From positions 31,608,118 to 31,672,117 of the forward strand of contig CM033106.1 of assembly GCA_019321725.1 (NCBI GenBank): 64,000 nt of DNA, read 5' to 3'. Numbering within the stretch: position 1 is the stretch's first letter; every line of letters begins with the position of its first letter. Of this stretch, positions 48,332 to 64,000 are shown piece after piece. The translations under genes were made by a program, and so were the position numbers. The notes beneath the pieces are model-generated. The model made no database searches. It worked only from the letters and a program-made list of their open reading frames with translations, and was not told the DNA's origin. Origin of the DNA: Paulownia fortunei (taxonomy: Eukaryota > Streptophyta > Magnoliopsida > Lamiales > Paulowniaceae).

Positions 48332-50144
48332 TTCAAGAAAGTTCATAATTCACCATTCACCACGTGAAAGTAGGTTGTGGAACACATCATGCAACAATAC
48401 TCAAGAAAATGGCTGTCGAGGAGTTCAATTCTTTTAGCAAAATTTGTTCATTCAATTGGCATACCAAAAACTCATACAAAGTAAATTGGTTAACCTAATA
48501 TCTTATAACTAACAAAAACAGAAAGAAATTTCGATCTGCTACAGGAATTAAATGCACCTTCGGTCGTACTTTAAACAAAAATGGCACTGATGAAGAATGT
48601 GATAGTAGTTTTTGATGATTGTCCCTTTTTTTCAGAAACTCTTATAAAGAATCATCTTTCTAATACTATCACTCATTCTACTGATATTTTTCATCTGTTA
48701 TTATTCAGTTATTTGGGAGAATCTCCTTTCTTTGTTTCAGATATTATTTGATTCTTCCTTTTTCTTTTTTCTTTTTTCTTTTGGTGTGAAACCTGTAACG
48801 GAATTGAAGACTCAGACCTTTGACGATCGAAATTTATGAAATATTAAAAGTCTTTTGTTAATTTTGATAATTTAATTTTAGATTAATTACAAGTCTGACT
48901 TTTCTCCAGTACTTGAGGGTTTAGCTTTCATTAACTTCTAGTGATCTTAAAGGAGAAAGGGAGTGAATTGCAGACAATAGTCGTAGACCCAATAAACTTT
49001 TTTAAGCTAATATACTCGGAGCAATGTAGTGACATGGACACGTTCTTCATGATTTAATGGTGTGAAATAAAGTAAGAAAAATTAGGATGTTAGAAAATTC
49101 AAAAAGGAAATATGAGACAACTCTAAAGTAGACATTGTCCCTTCCCATTGTGTACACTTTATAATAAGCGACTCTACAAAGTTAGTTGATGGCTCCAACA
49201 AAATATCTTTTGACCATAGGTGAAGTGAAGTTTCTTTGATAATATATAGTAGAATATTAGCCTTTTCTAGAACTGACAATGACATGCTTCATTCTTATGC
49301 AGTAGTCTATTTTAATATGGAAAAATATTTTGTGTATTATTCAAGTGAAATTATTAACTATTTAAATATATTAACATGAAATTATCAAGAAAAATATTAA
49401 GATGTACTATTCTGACAATTTCCAATCATATTTAAAGTAGTAATTAAATGTATAATATTTCACGTTTCTTTACTCTTATATAAGATATTATGTATATTAA
49501 TAAGAGCTAAATAACATAAGAAAATATAACTTATGGTTACTATGGCATAGAACAGTGGTGCCAGAGTCAACATTACTTGGAGAAATTTTAGAATTTTCAA
49601 ATTATAGGGGAACAAATACATTCATGTGAAATGTGAAGGGGCTAAGACCTAAAAGGGTAGAGCAAGAGCATCACACTTGGGCTTAACTGAAACTCATCCA
49701 ACTAGTACTCTTAAGTTAATAGGCCCCTGGTCCCCATACTTTGCTTCCCTAAATCATTGGGCTTTCCAAAGAGACTTCGGGACAAGTGTATAACAATCAC
49801 AGTAAGAAGGCCCATGGGCTCCTGGGTCGTTACGACAACAAAATCTAACGCCCGCAGTGTTCTTTATTGGGCTGGGGCGAAAATATGTATATCAGGGTCT
49901 GTGTGCCTGTTCGAATCGGGTATTCGGGTCCCAATCTGACCGGATCGGGTTTCGCATAGAATAGTTCAGATTTTTTCAGGTTCTTTTAATTCGATATCCA
50001 GTTATAATACATGAATTGGATGTCAGGTAGTAATGAATTTAGGCAAACATATAAACCATATGTGGAAAAATTGCAATTTTATAGGATAAAAAATGTATCA
50101 AAATTAAGGATGCCATATAATTTACAAAATTTGTGACATAAATC

Positions 50145-50591
50145 TCAGCAGCCACATAATGGTATTTGGCTTGTTTCTTGTTGATGTACATAGTAAGATG
50201 ATGAACATCGACAAGAAGCCATGGACAAGAGTAAAGCTTTCTCCACATCTTTGGCTGCTTTCTTTTGCATCAAAGAGGTCACATATCCCATGAACTGTGA
50301 ATCACAAGGCAATGTAATAGGTCCATCACTCGGTAGTCCAAATTCTTCTTCAGACATTCTGAGTAGCTCCTTGAAAATTGAACTGTTGAGATAAACTATG
50401 GGGAAGGCGAATCGCCTTTTATCGTTGGTGTACACGATGAAATGGCCTTTCTCAGCCAGTTCTAAAGATTGGTCATCACTTGTACTAACTTCTTCAATGT
50501 TTCTTAGAAACGATATGCGTTTTCTTCGGAGGGCTGCCACCCTTTGCCATTTTCTTGCCATCTTGATGAGTTTTCTTGGACTAATCATCAT
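50145..50591 (-). CDS. SAUR auxin-responsive protein (SAUR 1 of cluster)
   Basis: Small auxin-up RNA protein; family members promote cell expansion by inhibiting PP2C.D phosphatases and so activating plasma-membrane proton pumps. Intronless, minus strand, 148 residues (147 if the second Met, 50588, is used; MISPRKL matches paralogues and favours 50588). Head MISPRKLIKMARKWQRVAAL, then the SAUR domain with EKGHFIVYTNDKRRFAFP, IVYLNSSIFKELLRMSEEEF and GLPSDGPITLPCDSQFM. The tail is Cys/Ser/His-rich (CRCSSSYYVHQQET). It resembles the Arabidopsis SAUR61-68 group. The open frame extends upstream to 50690, but the TATA box at 50708-50714 makes that part leader. It is tandem with SAUR genes at 51945 and 55094 on the same strand. 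Confidence 0.93.
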   Translation of the reverse strand: MMISPRKLIKMARKWQRVAALRRKRISFLRNIEEVSTSDDQSLELAEKGHFIVYTNDKRRFAFPIVYLNSSIFKELLRMSEEEFGLPSDGPITLPCDSQFMGYVTSLMQKKAAKDVEKALLLSMASCRCSSSYYVHQQETSQIPLCGC

Positions 50592-51944
50592 GATTGTTGA
50601 TGTTGTGAAACTTTGAGAAGAGGACTTTTCTTGATCTTGAATTCTAGAAAACACTGAAATGATTGTTGTTTGTGTTGAGATGAAGAACATGGTGAAGGTG
50701 TTTGGTTTATATATTGTAAGGCCATGGACAATGCATTAATTGTAGCTTCATGATTGTGGGGATTCAGAAGTGCAAGACCATGTGAAATTTGAGCAAGAGG
50801 GGAGGATTTGGAGGGTGTCAGTGTCGGTTTTTTCGCTTTATTTTTGCTATGCATTTTGGTTTTTTCAATTCTTGTGTTGAATGGTTAGACGGCAAATTGG
50901 GTCCAAGCTGCTTAAAATGATCAAGAGCTTGAGGCCTGAGACTCCTGAGAGCCACAAGAACAAAAAGCTGGACATTTGATATATCTTTTCCTGCTACAAC
51001 ATATATTGATACTTCAGCTAATACCCATAGAATTCTGGTTTTGGATTGAATGAGAAGGGAAATTTGGCTGGTGACAGATGAGGCATGTTGGACCCAGCAT
51101 GCAGGTGGAGGTACCAAACTGAGGCAGAATTTGTGGCTGAAAGCAGCAAAGTTAAATGGCATTATAATTACCAAATACTCAAACACCAAACTGTGGACCC
51201 TGAATGGAAGTTACTAATCCATAAAAGGCTAGACAAGAATTATTAACCAACATTTGGTGGATTTACCATCATATTATGATCACTTGTAGTATATAAATGT
51301 CAAAAACTTGGAACAATGATAATCTGGTGTCACTTAAGAACATCAAAGTTGCTAGTGAAGGAATTATTTCGGCTGCCAATTATTGATTCCTATGAAATTT
51401 GAAAATTAGTAGATGAAAAAAGCCCAGATCCCACTGCAGGCTGCAACTATTTAGCAAAACCAAATTACCCTACTCAAAACAGAAATTCTACATTAACTAT
51501 GAGGTGTTCATTTTTTTCTTTTTGGGTAATTTAACAATGAGGTGGTTAGAACATTGTAATTATATTCCCTTTAGAGATTACTTGTAATACCGCAGTTGAA
51601 GGTAAAGAAAAAATTAAGATAATAATCGTTACTAGTGATGCCGTACAGACAGAGAAAAAGCACCAAAATGGTGTCATTACATCAGAAATTCATTTAAGGA
51701 CATTTTTAGTACAGTGTTTAACTGGTTGTATTTAATGTATCCATATTGCTTTATCTTTCTTCCACTGTTTTGGATGGATTAATAATCAGTCATTGGTGAT
51801 ATATTATGTTGTTTGGAAAGGAGATTGCAAGAACCAGTTATTACATAAGCAGAACACTATTACATGTGATAAACTTGAGAGATTTCATTATTTATAATTA
51901 GGTACAAATGTTATCATCTACAAAATCGAAGGATAAATTCATTT
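50592..51944. other. Intergenic between SAUR 1 and SAUR 2
   Basis: Contains the SAUR 1 promoter module. The open frame 50818-51189 on the minus strand matches no family. Nothing else recognised. Confidence 0.5.
50708..50784 (-). promoter_or_regulatory. SAUR 1 promoter module: TATA, TGTCCA, CACATG box
   Basis: Minus strand: TATATAA at 50708-50714, TGTCCA at 50725-50730 (a TGTCNN variant of the auxin response element) and CACATGGTCTTGC at 50772-50784. The same three elements at nearly the same spacing precede the other cluster members. CACATG is the HUD-type E-box bound by bHLH/PIF factors. Confidence 0.6.
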
Positions 51945-52292
51945 TTAACATGTGCATGTGAGCAATGCTTTTCTTCGGATGAGAGCGAGTGCATACTCCA
52001 TGAAGACTGGATCACATGGCAGTGTAATAGGGCCATCTCTTGGCAATCCATATTCTTCTTCAGCTATTTTCAGAAGTTCTCTGAAAATATCACTCTGAAG
52101 ATAAGCCAAAGGAATAACGAACCGTGTCTGATCAGAAGTGTATGCAACAAAGTGACCCTTATCAACTGTTGATGATGAGCTGCAACTTTCTGTATCTTCT
52201 GTGCTTCTTGGAAATGTTATTTGCTTTGGCCTGAGAGCTGCAAATTTCTGCCACTGCCTAGCCATTATAATAAGCTTCTTTGGGTTTATCAT
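51945..52292 (-). CDS. SAUR auxin-responsive protein (SAUR 2), short C-terminus
   Basis: Second intact SAUR of the cluster, intronless, 115 residues. Head MINPKKLIIMARQWQKFAAL, SAUR domain DKGHFVAYTSDQTRFVIPLA, YLQSDIFRELLKIAEEEYGL and PITLPCDPVFMEYALALI. It stops with RRKALLTCTC and lacks the ~30-residue tail of its neighbours (EKALL..S-x-x-R-C-S-S). It could be a natural short form or a truncated allele; the core domain is complete, so it is called functional. Same predicted action as the neighbouring SAURs on PP2C.D phosphatases (family knowledge). Confidence 0.92.
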   Translation of the reverse strand: MINPKKLIIMARQWQKFAALRPKQITFPRSTEDTESCSSSSTVDKGHFVAYTSDQTRFVIPLAYLQSDIFRELLKIAEEEYGLPRDGPITLPCDPVFMEYALALIRRKALLTCTC

Positions 52293-53594
52293 GTTATCTT
52301 TTTTAAGTGGTAACTATAGGTAGTTTTGCTATTGAGAAGAAGAGGAGCTTTTGTTATTTCAAAACTGAAATGCTAATTCTTGACTGTGTTAAAGGCAAAA
52401 GAAGCCAGTTGCTTAATATATTTGTAGAGCCAGAGACAGTTCTAAGCTTTTTCATTCATTGTGCCCTTATCTATGGGAAGCAAACCCATGTGATGATTTA
52501 TGAGGATAGTATTAGGTGGTGCTATGTTTGGTTGTGATTTGCAATAATATCCATCAAGGAAAATCATATTGCTCTATCAATCCAGTTCTTTGTGTCTGCT
52601 AGTTTGGTGATTGATTTGGTCCAGAACTGGTGGTTTATATTTGAAATAAGCCCCAGTGGTGAGGATAAACAAACAGATCAAGAAACAACAGTACACTGGT
52701 ATTAGTACTGATCTATCTATCTCACTTACTTGTGACTTGTCCAATGGTCTGGCCTAGCTGGCCATCATCTTATCTCTGTCTGGTTGCTTGTATGACATTG
52801 ATGCATTTGTTGTGGATTATAATAAGTAGTGATGTACGAATAAAGCATACTCCATCACTTAAGGAAGCTGATCACATGCATGTATACCTGGGACAATTGT
52901 TGCAAATATGTAAGTTTTATAACTCCCAACTTTTGGTAAGCAATAATACAGGTAGTACATGGGCTAGCACCACAATATTTGCAAAGTTGATCATCTTACT
53001 ATTTTTCTTAAATATTTAGTGTTGAATTGAATTCAAATTGACAACCTCTTGATGCTTCTGTCTTAAGCTCACATTTCTCTGTGAATCACTTTGTACACTT
53101 GGGAAAATCTGAGAAAAATGTGTAGATAAAGTAATTATAAGAAGCAGAAAATTGCATCAAAGATAGTCAGGTATAACTTAGATAAACAAGTTTCTTTCAA
53201 CTTCTTACCCTTTCAAACATATATATTTTAGTTATCTTCAAATGGTTCAAAACGTTTATGGCTTGCAGGCCGTTGTTCCACGGTGTTTGTATGGATTTCT
53301 GGCTTTAGTTCCACATAAATTACCAGAGTTCCCTGTTTTGCTTATCAAGAATCGCAGCCACATAAGGCAGCCTGAACTTACTACTCTCAAATAGTCCTAA
53401 ATTCCAATCTGGAAGATTTAAGAGAAGTCGGCAAAAAGTTTGGACAAACAAAATTCCTCTTTCCTTATTGCAAGTTAGTTTTTTTATTTAGTACATCACC
53501 GAATGTAAGTAAATATGAACACATTAAATTGAGATTCAAACTTTCTCATAGACAATTGATAACTGTTGGTTCATGCAGGGGCAGTGATGCTTCT
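52293..53594. other. Intergenic between SAUR 2 and the SAUR pseudogene
   Basis: Contains the SAUR 2 promoter. The rest is AT-rich; no gene recognised. Confidence 0.5.
52414..52492 (-). promoter_or_regulatory. SAUR 2 promoter module: TATA, TGTCTC, CACATG box
   Basis: Minus strand: TATATTA at 52414-52420, canonical auxin response element TGTCTC at 52433-52438 and CACATGGGTTTGC at 52480-52492. The AuxRE lies ~140 bp upstream of the ATG. Confidence 0.65.
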
Positions 53595-53825
53595 CTAGAC
53601 CTTCAGTAACATGGAACTGGATGAAAGATAAGCTAATGGAATGACAAAACGATTTCTATATGCAGTGTAGACTACAAAATGGCTTTATTCAACCACCATT
53701 GATGTACTGCAGCCGTTTACATTTGAATCTTGATTCTTTCTTGGAAATGCAATCCTCTTTTTTTGGACGGCAGCTAACATCTGCCATTTCGTTGCCATAT
53801 TGAGGAGTTTTTTTGGACTGATCAT
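53595..53825 (-). pseudogene. SAUR pseudogene (nonsense codon, truncated domain)
   Basis: Minus strand from ATG 53825: MISPKKLLNMATKWQMLAAV, QKKRIAFPRKNQ, then STSMVVE and a TAA at 53685-53687, exactly where intact paralogues have Asp-Lys-Gly (VVDKGYFVVYTADQ). In the same frame beyond the stop SAUR sequence continues as SHFVVYTAYRNRFVIPLAYL before a TAG at 53595-53597; the following block (F-x-x-LL-x-M-SEEEYGLP) and the rest are missing. Closest relative by eye is SAUR 4 at 55094-55537, with similarity continuing ~300 bp upstream. The 46-residue open frame alone could not form a SAUR domain. Confidence 0.9.
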
Positions 53826-55093
53826 TCTGCTTTCTTGAGAAGCTTTGAGAGGGCAAAAGTGAATAAGGGAAAGATATTGAAGCCTTAAATTTCAACTCCT
53901 TCTATGATCAATATGCAAAGGAAGTAAGATATATAGAGATGGGCTGGAGAGACTTTCAAACATAGTACAATCTTTGTTTTAAATATGCAAAAACCATGTG
54001 CTGGTTGGTCACCTTTGTATGGCAGTGATCGCTGGTTGCATTCTTAAAATCAATGCAACAAGGTGAACCAGAAAGGGATACATCGCTTCCATTCTGTTAT
54101 TTGGTTTGATAACATAAGGGTCCTATTAGGTTGGCTGTCAGCTTAGATACAAAACTAAAAAATTCAAACAAACCTACAGAGGCAAACCATGAATAGCTAC
54201 CATAATTCTAACTTTTAAGATCTAACTTTGATATTTTACTTTAAAGCTCAAAAACTTTGTAAATGTTAGCCCTCTACTTTTATCTTTACATATTGCTGAT
54301 CTGAAAAATGAGAAACTTTACCTCTCATAGGAAGAATTTATGTTAGATAAATTATAATTTTTCATGTTTGTAAAATTTTGCATTTAAATAAAGTTTCTAC
54401 TGTAATCAAATGTTTCATAGCTTACTCTGGTTTATATCATGAAGGCCCAAAACATTTGTTAAATATTATCTCTCTATTTTCCATTTAGAAATAAAGAAAT
54501 AAGTATGACTGGGTTAATATTACCGCAACAAATTACATAATGCAGCTCATTCTTTTTTAAACGCAACTAAAATGTTTTTACAGAAGAAAAAGAACGCAAA
54601 ATTAAGCAAAATTGATTAATTTTGCCTTATGGATGCTGATCTAAATGTTTGTAACTTGCAGCTTGAGGAGTGGAAATCATTAGCTCCTTGAAACCTAAGA
54701 CTACTATCATGTGTTCTTACATGTTTGCCTATATCATTTTAATGTCAAACATTGACCTCAGAGATCACCATCGTCCAACAGTTTTTGTTCATGTTTTTGA
54801 GGAGAGAGAACATTACTTTTGCTTGTCATTACTTGATGGAAGGTGAAGCTGCATCTTAATTGCCACTTTTGAAGAGCAGAAGAAGAGATTGCAGAATATG
54901 ATAAGGTAACCGACTGGTTTTCCATCAATTTGATAACGAAATGATCTTACAATTAGAGGTTCAAAGCCAGGGGTTCACTGTGCTTAACCACTCATCGACT
55001 GTTGAACCTTTGACACTATTGTTTGGGGGCCAAAAAAATATAGTTTTTTGCTACCGATTTGTTACAATCTTTGCATGTGTTAATGTAGACTAG
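53826..55093. other. Intergenic between SAUR pseudogene and SAUR 4
   Basis: Contains the pseudogene promoter; 54085-54125 resembles 55809-55848 upstream of SAUR 4 (shared TTTGGTTTGA.AACAT and GGTCCT), showing that the duplication included the promoter. No other feature recognised. Confidence 0.55.
53929..54000 (-). promoter_or_regulatory. Decayed promoter module of the SAUR pseudogene
   Basis: Minus strand: TATATAT at 53929-53935 and CACATGGTTTTTGC at 53987-54000 are kept, but the position of the auxin response element (53947-53952) reads TCTCTC instead of TGTCTC. Confidence 0.55.
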
Positions 55094-55537
55094 TCAATAC
55101 ACAAGCAACTGCTGGTTCATCTGTACTTCATTTAAACAGGAGGATGAGCAGCGGCTACTATCAACTGACTTGAGCAAAGCTTCATGCAAGTCTCCAGCTC
55201 TTCCTTGTCGGATTGAGCAAATGAAATAGTCCATGAAGAGTGAATCACATGGTAATGTGATAGGCCTATCACTTGGCAGCCCATACTCCTCTTCAGACAT
55301 CTTCAAGAGCTGCCTGAATACCGTATTGTCAAGATAAGCTATTGGAACCACGAAACGCCTCTGGTCAGCAGTATAGACTACAAAATATCCCTTGTCAACC
55401 ACTGATGAGGTACTGCAACGATCTGATCCATCATGGTAATAGTTTCTTGGAAATGAAATTCTCTCACGTTGGATGGCAGCAAATTTCTGCCATTTCTTTG
55501 CCATCTTGATGAGTTTCTTGGCACTGATCATTTCCAC
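55094..55537 (-). CDS. SAUR auxin-responsive protein (SAUR 4)
   Basis: Third intact SAUR of the cluster, intronless, 147 residues. Head MISAKKLIKMAKKWQKFAAI (a second Met two codons inside the first is the family start), SAUR domain DKGYFVVYTADQRRFVVPIA, YLDNTVFRQLLKMSEEEYGL, SDRPITLPCDSLFMDYFI, and tail HEALLKSVDSSRCSSSC ending QLLVY, very like Arabidopsis SAUR61-68 tails. Its promoter carries a canonical TGTCTC. It is transcribed away from the alanyl-tRNA synthetase gene, which starts 806 bp away on the other strand. Confidence 0.94.
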   Translation of the reverse strand: MEMISAKKLIKMAKKWQKFAAIQRERISFPRNYYHDGSDRCSTSSVVDKGYFVVYTADQRRFVVPIAYLDNTVFRQLLKMSEEEYGLPSDRPITLPCDSLFMDYFICSIRQGRAGDLHEALLKSVDSSRCSSSCLNEVQMNQQLLVY

Positions 55538-56343
55538 TTAAGTAGGAAAGATTGAAACTAAAGGGAACTTGACTAGATTAACTGTTAGAAATCTTTAGAA
55601 GCTGAAGCTTGCAATGTGTTTGCAGATGGAAATGCAAATTCAAGTAAGATTTATATGAATGAAGCTGGAGACACAATTTCAATTCTAGCTCCAAGTTTGC
55701 TTGAGATCAAGGGCTGCAAAACCATGTGGCTGTTGGATAGATGGGACCTATGTATGACAAACATCTAATGAGCAATGTCTTTAGGTAAAGAATATAAGAG
55801 AATTCATACCTTCCACTATGCTGTTTGGTTTGAAAACATGATGGTCCTTTTGCTTTCAACCTCTTCATACAGCCACAGAATTACATGGTTGTGCTAGGAC
55901 TCAGCAGATGTACTATTCCTCTATGCAAGTATACTAACCAATCCGGAATTAGACAGCCAACATACTTAGTTTGCGTACCTTTTTTACAATCATAATGACA
56001 GACCGGTCCATGAGCGCACAATCTCCATCCATCTGCTGTCAGAGTGTCGATAATTAGACTATAGATGAACAAATTTAATACCGAACCTATGGGGGCCTTG
56101 TGCAAGGGGGTACATTGCACCCCTCAAAAAAATAGCAGCTGACAAGTGACTGAAAAAATTACATAGCATAAAGTCCCAACTTTCGTGCGAAGCCAAACAA
56201 GGCCTTAAATCTTAATTGTTAATTTAATCATGTGGATATCCCCAAAAGCTTATCCTTTCTCTCTTCATTTCCAACTTACATAACGGTCAATCGAAAACAT
56301 CCTACGACAACACACACAGATTCTCCAAGACAGAGTGAGGGAG
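55538..56343. other. Divergent intergenic region between SAUR 4 and alanyl-tRNA synthetase
   Basis: 806 bp shared by two genes pointing outward. The left part holds the SAUR 4 module; the right part is the leader of the synthetase. No clear TATA for the synthetase, as often seen in housekeeping genes. Confidence 0.55.
55649..55728 (-). promoter_or_regulatory. SAUR 4 promoter module: TATA, TGTCTC, CACATG box
   Basis: Minus strand: TATAAAT at 55649-55655, TGTCTC at 55668-55673 and CACATGGTTTTGC at 55716-55728. This is the most complete version of the module shared by the cluster. Confidence 0.65.
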
Positions 56344-63868
<7,525 letters not shown>

Positions 63869-64000
63869 AAATATAATCATATGAGATTAATGAGCCAAAG
63901 CTTAGTATGTAATTCCCAGGCTCCTAGCATGGCCGTCTTGGGTAATTCCTTTATGTAGAATGTCCTCGTGCTCACTCAAGTTGCAAATATCCTCCTCTTT
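63869..64000 (+). other. 3' flank of alanyl-tRNA synthetase
   Basis: Non-coding sequence after the stop, probably 3' untranslated region. No canonical AATAAA is seen in the visible part. Confidence 0.5.

Larger units (their letters stand above)
46752..50144. other. Intergenic between LHT copy B and the SAUR cluster
   Basis: Copy B promoter, then AT-rich DNA with poly-T/CTTTT runs near 48095-48125 and 48765-48780 and a 41-bp tandem repeat at 48250-48331. The stretch ~49640-49960 is less AT-rich, but its open frames have no family match. No gene recognised. Confidence 0.5.

Noticed and set aside
49757..49960. Less AT-rich block with CGGGT words near 49909-49960
   Set aside because: No second terminus or inverted repeat found; not enough to call an element.

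Overview
The window is nuclear DNA of a flowering plant, most likely a eudicot. It shows intron-rich genes with GT-AG borders, AT-rich intergenic DNA, an auxin-responsive SAUR array, an organelle-type alanyl-tRNA synthetase with a transit-like leader, and a CC-type LEA_2 protein. I cannot name the species. Gene models were built by hand from splice signals, reading-frame phase and recalled family similarity; no search or alignment software was run.

Layout. 1-2045 (-): 5' part of a RopGEF (PRONE) gene running off the left edge. 2046-7141: AT-rich DNA with a 714-bp inverted-repeat (hAT-like) element. 7142-9122 (+): CCDC124-type coiled-coil protein. 11173-13568 (+): USP-domain receptor-like cytoplasmic kinase. 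14936-16607 (-): GDSL esterase/lipase. 17622-21564 (-): SKU5-similar multicopper-oxidase-like protein without copper ligands. 25262-29236 (+): LEA_2 membrane protein resembling the COMPANION OF CELLULOSE SYNTHASE family. 29875-34261 and 43684-46751 (both -): two LHT8-like amino-acid transporters with the same five-exon structure.

The 9.4 kb between the two transporters holds a relic of a third transporter copy (37545-37735), a tandem duplication (37852-41730) in which each unit carries a ~0.5-kb-armed foldback palindrome, and a Ty1/copia remnant (42320-42722). 50145-55537 (-) is a SAUR cluster of three intact genes and one nonsense-bearing pseudogene sharing a promoter module. 56344-63868 (+) is a complete 13-exon organellar alanyl-tRNA synthetase, divergent from the last SAUR gene, with one GC-AG intron.

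The genes look like a normal plant mixture and do not form one pathway; several (RopGEF, CC-like, SAUR, SKU5-similar, GDSL) belong to families linked to polar growth or the cell wall, but physical linkage in plants rarely implies joint function. I see no undescribed protein system. The most unusual structures are the paired foldback palindromes and the spacing-conserved SAUR promoter module.
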